64,000 bases of DNA from Scytonematopsis contorta HA4267-MV1 (lineage in GTDB: Bacteria; Cyanobacteriota; Cyanobacteriia; Cyanobacteriales; Nostocaceae): positions 88,658 through 152,657 of the forward strand of contig JAHHIC010000085.1 in assembly GCA_019359035.1 (NCBI GenBank), given 5' to 3'. Under the pieces are notes generated by a model that had not been told where the DNA came from, made no database searches, and saw only the letters and a list, made by a program, of their open reading frames with translations. Every line of letters begins with the position of its first letter. The first letter of the stretch is position 1. Both the position numbers and the translations under genes were made by a program. This document shows positions 45,006-53,461 of this stretch, one piece after another.

Positions 45006-45482
45006 CTAAGGAGTAGCAGTTACAGTCACACTAAACGTATAAGTCCCAGCACCTAACGCAGCAGAAGAGGTTGCTTCCATATTTACATTCGCAGTTCCAT
45101 TTGCTGCTGTAGTTATAGGTGTAGCAGTTCCAGATGAATTAGCTATTACATTATTTGTAGTACTAATAGATGAAGTCAGACTAGAAAATGTAGCCACCGG
45201 AGCAGTACCACCCGTCCTGGAAGGAGCACTGATACTCAGATTTCCACCACTAGGGCAACTAATATCAATCTTAGCTGCACTTCCGCCACCGATACTACTG
45301 CTTAATGTTGTATTAGTACCATTAAGACCTAAAGTTCCTGGTTGCATATTAGTAAGAGTACAGGAAGCAGCCGGAACTGTAGCATTGAAAATTACAGGTG
45401 CGCTCGAAGCCTTAGCGCTAGTAGCAAAACCCAAGATACTAGTCAGCAACAAACTAGAAACAAACAAAGAACGATAAAACAT
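45006..45482 (-). CDS. Fimbrial subunit (pilin-like)
   Basis: 158 residues from the ATG at 45480-45482, preceded by GGGAG; a GTG 15 bp upstream is the alternative. Signal peptide FYRSLFVSSLLLTSILGFATSAKAS, then a Ser/Thr/Ala/Gly-rich beta domain with Cys pair (AASCTLTN, DISCPSGG) and end AGTYTFSVTVTATP. This is the first gene of the cluster subunit-chaperone-usher-subunit-subunit, and it is probably the major subunit because its composition is simple and its position is first. Confidence 0.8.
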   Translation of the reverse strand: MFYRSLFVSSLLLTSILGFATSAKASSAPVIFNATVPAASCTLTNMQPGTLGLNGTNTTLSSSIGGGSAAKIDISCPSGGNLSISAPSRTGGTAPVATFSSLTSSISTTNNVIANSSGTATPITTAANGTANVNMEATSSAALGAGTYTFSVTVTATP

Positions 45483-45772
45483 TACTTTCTCCCTCACTGT
45501 TTCTTATTGGTGATAATTAAATTGAATTTGAATGCAAAATTATAAAATCATTGGGAAGTATAAATTTTTTAATGCTGCAAAATTATCTTTAGCGTTTCCC
45601 AGTCGAGTGAGGTACAGATTAAAACAGTAAAGTTATATTGTGGAGTTCTTGTATACCCCACCAGAGCGGGAACTGCTATTTATATGTGTAATATAATTTT
45701 TATCTATAAAATAAAATACCGCCAATAGTGTAAATACTTAAAACAGGATTTTTGAAAAAGATTATATAGCAT

Positions 45773-45800
45773 GTAGAGACCGAATTAATTCGGTCTCTAC
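45773..45800. repeat. 28-bp palindrome, GTAGAGAC family (CGAATTAATTCG core)
   Basis: Identical to the palindrome at 17555-17582. It is 26 bp from the stop of the FHA-PrsW gene. The rest of the gap 45483-45826 has no recognisable gene. Confidence 0.92.
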
Positions 45801-45826
45801 AGATGTTACAGGTAAGATAAAAATAT

Positions 45827-47095
45827 TTAATATTTTGGTGAAAAGTGACGAGCTTTGAGAATAGCTGACATCAAAAAAGCATAAGCTACAGAACCGATTG
45901 TAGCGCCTAAAACAGCTAAAGAAATACTGACAAATGTATGTGCTTTATACTGTTCTTGAAAAATAATTACCAAAGCCCAAAGTGTATGTATCGCAGATGA
46001 AGTCAAATACCCAATTCCTAAAATTCGCCAGCGTTTTGAAGATTTCAGCGCACTTAAACCAATAAAATAGCCAAAATAACCACTGTATGCAACCTGTCCA
46101 GAAATGTCTCCTAAAATTTGGGGAATTAAAAGAGTTATTGCACCAAAAAAATCACTATTGTGTCCAACTACTTCATGGACATGCATCATAGTTTCTACTA
46201 AGGCAAACCCAGTAGCTGCTGCTGTCCCCAAAAGAATTCCATCAATTGGTTCCGATATTCCAATACGTGAGCGATGAGGTGATGGTAATAATCTAGCCAA
46301 CCAATAAACTAAGAGTACTGGAAATGCTTTAAACAGTTCTTCAGACAACCCATTGCCGACAAAAGTCTTTATAAAGATAACAGGAATATTATCCCCTTCA
46401 TGAGCTTTTAAGGGATGAAACGTACCTGCTAAAAGTGGTATTGCTGTAGCTAAAGTTAAGCTAACAAGCAACCACCAAGGTTTATGTCTATGACAAAGTT
46501 TATGAATAAAGTAGTGACTAACTCCAGCTAAATAAATAGCCAATATATATAAAAAGAGAAATTGGTTTATATTCCTAGCGACTAACATGGCTACTACGAA
46601 TATCACCGTGAAAATACCTGGTACAAGAAAACCATTTTGGTGTAAATCCAGCTTCTTTGAAAATAATGGGAATACGTCCGTTATACTCAGAAAATGGGTC
46701 TCGTGTTTTTGTAATAGATTTGTCCTAAGTATACTAGAGTTTTCTTCTGATACTGGAATTGGGGCAAAATTAACAGTAATTGTGTAAGGTCCTATTTTTA
46801 AAATATCGCCACTAGATAGAATACGGTGTTGATGACGTTCATTGTTGACAAACACCCCATTAGGACTACCTTGGTCAATTACAACCAACTTGTTTCCTTC
46901 CAAGTTAATTAAAGCATGGAAGCGAGAAACTTCTTTATCTTTAAGCAGCATTCGGCTAACACGGTGACCCTCGATTTCCACTGGCATTTTTACGAATTCT
47001 CGACCGAAGGCAATAGGTAAAGTTAATTGCGGTTCCTTCCTTTCACCTGTCGTGGGGTCTTCCCAGCTTAAATTAATTTGGAAGTTATTATTCAT
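45827..47095 (-). CDS. FHA domain fused to a PrsW-family intramembrane protease
   Basis: 422 residues. The N-terminal FHA domain (about 27-110) has GREF, EVSRFHALI, DQGSPNGVFVN and GDILKIG, with the Arg, Ser and Asn that bind phosphothreonine. A linker leads to about eight membrane helices of the PrsW glutamic-protease family: SEELFKAFP (EExxK), GFALVETMMHVHE (ALVE) and SSAIHTLWAL (SAxH). PrsW in Bacillus cleaves an anti-sigma factor. FHA fusion suggests recognition of a phosphorylated partner before cleavage. Both catalytic motifs are present, so activity is plausible; the substrate is unknown. Confidence 0.88.
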   Translation of the reverse strand: MNNNFQINLSWEDPTTGERKEPQLTLPIAFGREFVKMPVEIEGHRVSRMLLKDKEVSRFHALINLEGNKLVVIDQGSPNGVFVNNERHQHRILSSGDILKIGPYTITVNFAPIPVSEENSSILRTNLLQKHETHFLSITDVFPLFSKKLDLHQNGFLVPGIFTVIFVVAMLVARNINQFLFLYILAIYLAGVSHYFIHKLCHRHKPWWLLVSLTLATAIPLLAGTFHPLKAHEGDNIPVIFIKTFVGNGLSEELFKAFPVLLVYWLARLLPSPHRSRIGISEPIDGILLGTAAATGFALVETMMHVHEVVGHNSDFFGAITLLIPQILGDISGQVAYSGYFGYFIGLSALKSSKRWRILGIGYLTSSAIHTLWALVIIFQEQYKAHTFVSISLAVLGATIGSVAYAFLMSAILKARHFSPKY

Positions 47096-47530
47096 TGGTC
47101 GTCAATTTACTTCAGTTGGTAAGTTTAAATAAACTCAACTATGTACTGTTATGAAAACTGAGCACAAGTATTATTTAACCTATTTGTATGTATTTCACAA
47201 AAATTAACATAGCTAGTTTAAATTATCCCTAGCGAAGAATTTTCGCTAACAAGCAAGAGTAATTTAAACTATTAAGTTTACTCTTAAGGGCTTATAGGGG
47301 GTAGTAGTTTATAATTATGCAATCGTTGCTATTTTATATTAATTTATTGTCGCTAATATTACATTTAATGTAGTTTTATCTAAGTATAAAAATATGAAGA
47401 TAAAGCCTCAAGACTGAGTTCCCATACAGAATATGAGAACGAGAAATGAGGACATCACCATTACCAATTACCCATTACCAATTACCCATTACCAATTACC
47501 TGTTACCAATTACCCATTACCAATTAACCA
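47096..47530. repeat. Gap with an AATTACC-type STRR
   Basis: The 435-bp gap between the PrsW and thioredoxin genes contains a small hairpin (TAGCGAA/TTCGCTA, 47230-47248) and, at 47459-47527, heptamers alternating AATTACC and CATTACC. No gene was seen. Confidence 0.85.
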
Positions 47531-47863
47531 TTAGCTTTGTGGCAAATACTGTGATAAAGTTTTAGTCAAAGTTGCTTTGGGCACTGCACCTACAACTGTA
47601 TCTACTTGCCGACCGCCTTTAAACACCATCAGCGTTGGAATGGTACGAATCCCATAATGACTGGCAATAGTGGGGTTTTCATCTGTATTTAATTTTACTA
47701 CTTTTACCTGTCCCACATATTCTGTTGCCACTTCATCTACTACGGGAGCAACCATCCGACAAGGCCCACACCACGGTGCCCAAAAGTCTACTAATACCGG
47801 AATTCCACTTTCAATTACTTCTTGATTGAACGTGGCTTCTGTGACATTTCCTACGGATGACAT
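47531..47863 (-). CDS. trxA: Thioredoxin
   Basis: 110 residues, the normal length. Active site WCGPC at residues 31-35 (Cys32/Cys35) within [14 protein letters not shown]. The cis-Pro is in [17 protein letters not shown] general cytosolic disulfide reductase; which thioredoxin type (m, x or y) it is cannot be decided from sequence alone, so the symbol is generic. It is divergently oriented from the ArsR-type regulator, with a 72-bp shared intergenic region. Confidence 0.93.
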   Translation of the reverse strand: MSSVGNVTEATFNQEVIESGIPVLVDFWAPWCGPCRMVAPVVDEVATEYVGQVKVVKLNTDENPTIASHYGIRTIPTLMVFKGGRQVDTVVGAVPKATLTKTLSQYLPQS

Positions 47864-47935
47864 ATTCGTCCTCCCGATATAGTTTGGTTGTTCGATTATA
47901 TCGAATAATTAAAATATAAAACATTTATAAGAATA

Positions 47936-48229
47936 ATGCAATTCATGAGATTCCTTTATCATCCAGACAGAAAAGAGATATCCTTGCCAGGGGTGTTATA
48001 CGCATTGGGAGACCCAGTAAGGTTAGAGATTGTGCGGCAACTAGCAACAAAGGGTGAGCAGTCCTGTGCTGCCTTTGATTTTGACATAGCCAAGTCCACA
48101 ATGTCGAATCATTTTAAGATTTTGCGTTCCTGTGGAGTAGTCATCACTCACAAAGAAGGGACACAACATATTAATAAGCTAAGACGTGAGGATTTAGATG
48201 CACTGTTTCCAGGTTTACTCGATGTGGTG

Positions 48230-48247
<18 letters not shown>
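47936..48247 (+). CDS. ArsR-family winged-helix transcriptional regulator
   Basis: 103 residues. ALGDPVRLEIVRQLA and the recognition helix STMSNHFKILRSCGVVITHKEGTQH are typical of ArsR/SmtB proteins, which respond to metals or other small signals. The usual alpha3 metal box (ELCVCDL type) is not seen; a Cys lies in QSCAAFDFDI. The family's divergent placement next to trxA, and the MFS exporter downstream, suggest regulation of that exporter. Confidence 0.9.
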
Positions 48248-48376
<129 letters not shown>

Positions 48377-48378
48377 TT

Positions 48379-50004
48379 ATGACCGCACAAACAGCATCAA
48401 GTTCGATGTGGAGTCCTCTACGAGGGTCGTTATTCCGTGCGCTGTGGATAGCTTCTGCTGTTTCCAATATTGGTACTTGGATGCATGATGTTGGTGCAGC
48501 TTGGTTGATGACTAGTCTTGCACCTAACTCTCCGTTGTTGGTGGCTTTGATGCAAGCTGCTTCTAGCTTACCGTTTTTTCTTTTGGCATTACCTGCGGGA
48601 GCCATTGCTGATGTGGTTGACCGTCGTAAAATGCTTTTGTGGACTCAGGGTTGGATGTTAATTGTCGCAACTCTACTGGGAATTCTCACTTTAAGTAATA
48701 TTACTACTCCTTGGATATTGATAGGACTGACTTTTGCTTTAAGTCTGGGTAGTTCTATGAATATGCCTGTTTGGCAAGCTATAGTACCAGAATTAGTTCC
48801 TAAGGAAGATATGCCACAAGCGGTTACTCTTAGTGGCATTGTTGTTAATTTATCTCGTTCTGTTGGTCCGGCTATAGCTGGGATAGTTATTGCTAGAGCT
48901 GGGACTGGTGCTGTATTTTTGTTGAATGCAGCTTCTTTTTTAGGGGTGATTGCTGTTATTTATGGTTGGAAGCGTACACCCATCAAGAGTGCTTTACCAT
49001 CTGAACGAGTGTTGGGAGCTATGCAAGCTGGTGTACGTTATGTTCGGAATGCTCCAGTGTTTCAAAGTGTATTAATTAGAACTGGTGCTTATATTTTATT
49101 TGCTAGTGCTTTATTTGCATTATTACCATTACTTGGACGACGAGAGTTAAAGTTAGATGCTTTAGGTTACGGGATTATACTGGGTTTTTGGGGTATTGGT
49201 GGTTTAGTGGGGGCGTTTATTTTACCCAAAGCACGACAACGATTTTCTATTGACCAGTTGGTTGCTGGTTCGTCGTTGTTGATGGCTGTGATGATGCTGG
49301 GGCTTGCTTATATCCGCAGTGTTCCTCTGGTTTGTGGGACTATGTTCTTGGTGGGAATTTCCTCCTTGAGTGTAATGGTTAGTTTGAATGTTGCAGCACA
49401 AACCGCTGTGGCTACTTGGGTTCGAGCGCGTGCTTTAGCTTTACAGATGTTGGTGTTTCAAGGAGGCATGACCCTGGGAAGTTTAGTTTGGGGTACGGTT
49501 GCTCAACGCCAAAATATTTCTTCTGCTTTAGCTGCTGCTGCTGTTGGGTTAATTGTCTGTACTGTGTTGACCCTGCGTTATCGTTTAATATGTGCTGAAA
49601 AATTAGATTTACAGGCTTCTCTTCATTGGGACCAGCCAACCCACGCTTTTGAACCTTGCCCTAATGATGGTCCGGTGTTAATTACTTTAGAATATCGCAT
49701 TGATGCATCACATGCTGAAGAATTTGTCAAGGTAATGCAAGTCTTGAGTCGGATTCGTCGTCGCGATGGGGCAATTCAATGGGGTTTGTATCAAGATTTA
49801 GCTGACCCTAGTATTTTTGTGGAGACGGCAATCGTTGAATCTTGGGCTGAGCATAAGCGACAATTTGAGCGAGTAACTAACGCTGATAGGGAAATTGAAG
49901 AACGCGCTCGCAGTTTCCATATTGGTAATGAACCACCTAAGGTGTCGCAAATGTTATACGCAAACTATACGGATGGTAAGGGTTTTCGACAGCCCTGTGG
50001 TTAA
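48379..50004 (+). CDS. MFS transporter fused to an ABM-like domain
   Basis: 541 residues. The first 400 or so are a 12-helix MFS_3/EntS-type exporter: LFRALWIASAVSNIGTWMHDVGAAWLM at the start, DVVDRRKML (motif A), and further helices up to VGLIVCTVLTLRYRL. The last 110 residues (GPVLITLEYRIDASHAEEFVKVM, DGAIQWGLYQDLADPSIFVETAIVESWAEH) resemble the dimeric antibiotic-biosynthesis-monooxygenase-like fold. The transported compound is unknown. The ArsR gene upstream is probably its regulator. The STRR reaches to the start codon, so the ribosome-binding site is unusual. Confidence 0.88.
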   Translation: MTAQTASSSMWSPLRGSLFRALWIASAVSNIGTWMHDVGAAWLMTSLAPNSPLLVALMQAASSLPFFLLALPAGAIADVVDRRKMLLWTQGWMLIVATLLGILTLSNITTPWILIGLTFALSLGSSMNMPVWQAIVPELVPKEDMPQAVTLSGIVVNLSRSVGPAIAGIVIARAGTGAVFLLNAASFLGVIAVIYGWKRTPIKSALPSERVLGAMQAGVRYVRNAPVFQSVLIRTGAYILFASALFALLPLLGRRELKLDALGYGIILGFWGIGGLVGAFILPKARQRFSIDQLVAGSSLLMAVMMLGLAYIRSVPLVCGTMFLVGISSLSVMVSLNVAAQTAVATWVRARALALQMLVFQGGMTLGSLVWGTVAQRQNISSALAAAAVGLIVCTVLTLRYRLICAEKLDLQASLHWDQPTHAFEPCPNDGPVLITLEYRIDASHAEEFVKVMQVLSRIRRRDGAIQWGLYQDLADPSIFVETAIVESWAEHKRQFERVTNADREIEERARSFHIGNEPPKVSQMLYANYTDGKGFRQPCG

Positions 50005-50010
50005 AGAAGA

Positions 50011-50161
50011 ACCTAACCCCCCTACCCCCCTTCCCTAGTAGGGAAAGGGGGAATAAAACCTCTCTCCTTTAAGGATTAAAAAAATCTCCTATCGAAAAGG
50101 TTTATTTTTCTTTTTCTTCTCCCCCCTTCCCTTATAGGGAAGGGGGGTAGGGGGGTTAGGT
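50011..50161. repeat. 151-bp element with perfect 27-bp inverted repeats
   Basis: The arm 50011-50037 (ACCTAACCCCCCTACCCCCC then TTCCCTA) is the exact reverse complement of 50135-50161. The centre is AT- and CT-rich. It has the same plan as the element at 39774-39930. It lies in the 316-bp gap between the MFS gene and the sigma-like gene. Confidence 0.9.
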
Positions 50162-50320
50162 CTTTTTATATTTGGAAAATTGGGAAAAAGCTGCATAAAC
50201 GAAGAACGACCTTCCCAATAATATTTCATACAACAGATACAACACTTGGGTGCAGCATGTGATACTAATATTTGCAGATTGCAAAATCGTAACTCTTCAG
50301 ATTATAGGGGAATCGTTAAA

Positions 50321-51991
50321 ATGTTAAATTTTATTAACTTGGAGAGCATACCATTACTACCAAAACGCAACAGCAACATTGACAAGTTTTCAATGTATAT
50401 GATGCTGAATACCTATAATAATCGGTTGGCATTGCAATGGAAGTATCAGCCTGAACTGAAACGTAATATGCAGTTGTACGACAAAATGAATCAGAGCTTT
50501 TCTAATTTGTGCCAAAAGCAAGATAGAGGTTTAAGTATCGTACAGTTTTGGGTAGAAACAGCACTCACAGAACCCTGCTATCAAGAAAATTGGGAACCAA
50601 AAAATAAAAAAAGAATTGCATGGGAGCATTTAGCAAGTTTTTTTGAGGAAAAATGCTATTGGGTTGCTAAAGATTTGTGCAAAGAGCATAACAAAGAGTG
50701 TTGGGAAGAGTATTTGTGTATTGCTAGGTTGATGATTTACAATCCTATTAAATTAGGAAATGTTTTAGCTAAGTACGATTCTCAAAAGGGTAATGTAGAA
50801 ACGTATATAGCAGACTTTTTAACAAAAAACATTAGAGCAGAAGCTGTAGTTCATAAATTCTCTAAATGGCGATTATTATGTAAGAAGAGTGATAAAGAAT
50901 TGAAAGAAGCACTCCAAGTAGCAGGTATTTGTGAACCGGAAATTTCTCAGATGCTTTTTGCCAGAAAATATTTTAAGCAAGTTTATGTAATGAGCAAAGT
51001 GGAAAATCCTGCAAGAAAGATAGGGAAGAAATGGCCTGACCCAGAACAGGAAGATTTTGAGATTTCTGCAAGGTGCTACAACTCTGAAAAGTTAATGCCT
51101 GGAACACCCCATGAAGTTTATGCTAGCCCTGGAGGTATTACCGGAAAGCAGCTTCAGACTTGGATGGATTCTTGTATTGTCGCATTACAAAATTATCCAA
51201 AATCAATTGTTCCTCAACATTCTTTGGAAGCTTTGCAATCTGTAGGATGGGAAGCTCATAGTAATTATGTGGATACTCTGGAATTAAATTCAGATAATTG
51301 TGATAATTCACAGTTATCACAAATAGATGATGTTGATGATAATCAAGACTTTTTGTCCATCAAAAGTAGTTCTGCTTTACATGAAAAACTTAAAGAAATG
51401 AAGCAAGATTACCAAAAAGTTTTGTTTCTTTATTATGGTTTTAACTTGACGCAAAAACAATTAGCAGATAAATTGAAAATAAATCAAAGTTCTATTTCTC
51501 GCTATCAAGCGAAATCTCTAATTATACTGTTAGATACTTTAGCTGGTATTTCACAACCGCAGCAATGGGTTAAGCAGTATGTAGAAAGATGGTTACAGCG
51601 AGATTATCATGTTCCATCACACTCAGATTTGATTCAAGCTAGTTTGGTTTCGGCTGTTAAAAAACTTCCAGATGCAGAACACAACATTTTACAGCTTTTT
51701 TATGGACAGCGGATGGATGTAAACATAATTTCTTCTCTGGTAGGTATTAGCGAAATTGAAGTTACAGAATTAATTACAAAGTTAAACCAACAGTTGCAAG
51801 AAAGCTTGATACAAGAAATTAATATCTGGATTAAGGAGTATTTAGAAAGATGGTTGACTAAGTACTATAAATCTGAAGCTAAGTCGTTGTTGAAAGCTTT
51901 ATCTAAATCCCAAAATTTAGATGTCGATGACAAAGTATCTCTTGTGGAAGAGTATTTTAGTAGTCAAAGAACTTTGAATTTTAGATTATAG
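50321..51991 (+). CDS. Sigma-70-like protein of the DUF1822/CHASE2 locus
   Basis: 556 residues from the ATG at 50321, preceded by AGGGG; a TTG at 50246 in the same frame is less likely. The N-terminal half is helical, with IARLMIYNPIKLGNVLAKYDSQKGNVETYIADFLTKNIR near residues 140-180, resembling a sigma region 2 core. The C-terminal half has two region-4-like helix-turn-helix segments: VLFLYYGFNLTQKQLADKLKINQSSISRYQ and ILQLFYGQRMDVNIISSLVGISEIEVTEL. It is probably a sigma-factor-derived regulator; whether it still binds RNA polymerase is not visible. Genes of this type stand before DUF1822, CHAT-CHASE2 and DUF928 in cyanobacteria as far as I know. Confidence 0.75.
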   Translation: MLNFINLESIPLLPKRNSNIDKFSMYMMLNTYNNRLALQWKYQPELKRNMQLYDKMNQSFSNLCQKQDRGLSIVQFWVETALTEPCYQENWEPKNKKRIAWEHLASFFEEKCYWVAKDLCKEHNKECWEEYLCIARLMIYNPIKLGNVLAKYDSQKGNVETYIADFLTKNIRAEAVVHKFSKWRLLCKKSDKELKEALQVAGICEPEISQMLFARKYFKQVYVMSKVENPARKIGKKWPDPEQEDFEISARCYNSEKLMPGTPHEVYASPGGITGKQLQTWMDSCIVALQNYPKSIVPQHSLEALQSVGWEAHSNYVDTLELNSDNCDNSQLSQIDDVDDNQDFLSIKSSSALHEKLKEMKQDYQKVLFLYYGFNLTQKQLADKLKINQSSISRYQAKSLIILLDTLAGISQPQQWVKQYVERWLQRDYHVPSHSDLIQASLVSAVKKLPDAEHNILQLFYGQRMDVNIISSLVGISEIEVTELITKLNQQLQESLIQEINIWIKEYLERWLTKYYKSEAKSLLKALSKSQNLDVDDKVSLVEEYFSSQRTLNFRL

Positions 51992-52092
51992 ATTTGAGAT
52001 TTTTCTACAATGCTTAGTACAAGAACTGTCCTTTAATCCAACATCCAACAATATCCAAAATTTGTGTCAAATTATCGAAGAGGAAACCCAAA

Positions 52093-53394
52093 ATGTTAAC
52101 GATATCAGAATTAGTCAATATAGATAGTAGGCATCTCTGGTTGCAGATAGAAGCAAGTATCCAGGTGGGAGCATGGCAACAAGCACAGCACCATTCTAAT
52201 CCTATTTCTCGCTACAACGGATATTTGAATAGAATTTGTTTGTATCACTTTTGCAATTGGTTGCAGGGATGGTTACAAGAAGAACAATCATCGCTAGATG
52301 TTTCGGTTATACCATCTCAAGCAAGTCTACCCAGCATTTGGGAACTGGTAAATGGTACAGCAGTTCAGGTGGGACAAACTCGGCTTGTTTTAGTGCCGGT
52401 GGAGACGATACATTTAGAAGAGTTGCGTGTACCCCAGGAATGGGTGGACATACCCGCTTGGGTTGCCGACTATTATGTTGCGGTGCAGTTGAATTTGGAT
52501 AGCGATAAAGATGAAGCTTGGATGGGAGTATATGGCTTTGCTACCCATCACCAACTTCGCAATCAAGCTACTTACAATAAAGGCGATCGCACTTTTTCTC
52601 TAGCAGTTGAGCTGTTAAACGAAAACCTGACTACGTTGCTTGCAACACTGGGTCTAGGTTTTGACTATAAAGTAGCACCACAATTAAATTTGTCAGAAGT
52701 AGAAGTTCAACAGTTGTTGCAGACCTGGGGTAATGCGTCGATTTATTCCCCCAGATTGCTTTTGGACGTACCATTTGAAAAATGGGGAGCGTTAATTTCC
52801 AACGAACAATGGCGGCAGCAATTATATAATCTAAGAATGGGGGAGCAGGAAAATGTTGTATCTGCAAACTTAAATAGCTCACCCACTCCCCCTGAATCAA
52901 CACGGCAAAAATCAACGTTGGAAAATACAAGAGTAAACCTCAGTGAATGGTTTGCAAAAGTGTTTGAAGCAGGTTGGGAATCATTGGATAGATTTTCGGG
53001 TACTAATGACGGGACAACACAGCTAGGAAATTTTGCATTTGGAACCAGAAGTATTTCCTCCACAAGAAAAGCTGATATCGAAGGGGTCAAACTAATTGAT
53101 TTTGGGATGCAGTTAGGAGGACAACCGATTGCATTATTACTCGCTCTTTCTCAAGAAGTAGAGGGAAAAGTTAGTGTTCTCGTACAGGTTCATCCCACTG
53201 ATAATGAAAAATGTTTACCTCCCAATCTTAAGCTTGTACTTTTAGAATCAGGTGGTAAGGCTTTACAAGAAATCCAATCTAGAAGTCGGGATTGTTACAT
53301 TCAACTCAACCGCTTTAAGGGTATTCCCGGAACAAAATTTAGCATTAAATTAATACTAGGAGATTGTAATATTGTAGAGGATTTTTCTATATAG
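52093..53394 (+). CDS. DUF1822 family protein
   Basis: 433 residues from the ATG at 52093, with GAGGAAA as ribosome-binding site. The N-terminal half carries DUF1822 signatures: NGYLNRICLYHFCNWLQGWL, WELVNGTAVQVGQTRLVLVPVETI, ELRVPQEWVDIPAWVADYYVAVQLN and YGFATHHQL. The C-terminal part (about 300-433) is beta-rich. DUF1822 proteins are cyanobacterial, soluble and of unknown function. It lies 101 bp after the sigma-like gene and 67 bp before the CHAT-CHASE2 gene, all in one direction. Confidence 0.85.
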   Translation: MLTISELVNIDSRHLWLQIEASIQVGAWQQAQHHSNPISRYNGYLNRICLYHFCNWLQGWLQEEQSSLDVSVIPSQASLPSIWELVNGTAVQVGQTRLVLVPVETIHLEELRVPQEWVDIPAWVADYYVAVQLNLDSDKDEAWMGVYGFATHHQLRNQATYNKGDRTFSLAVELLNENLTTLLATLGLGFDYKVAPQLNLSEVEVQQLLQTWGNASIYSPRLLLDVPFEKWGALISNEQWRQQLYNLRMGEQENVVSANLNSSPTPPESTRQKSTLENTRVNLSEWFAKVFEAGWESLDRFSGTNDGTTQLGNFAFGTRSISSTRKADIEGVKLIDFGMQLGGQPIALLLALSQEVEGKVSVLVQVHPTDNEKCLPPNLKLVLLESGGKALQEIQSRSRDCYIQLNRFKGIPGTKFSIKLILGDCNIVEDFSI

Positions 53395-53461
53395 TATTAA
53401 GTAGTAAGCGGTCAACCGTTAACTGTCAGCAGTCAACCAATAACAAACCACATGTTTGATA

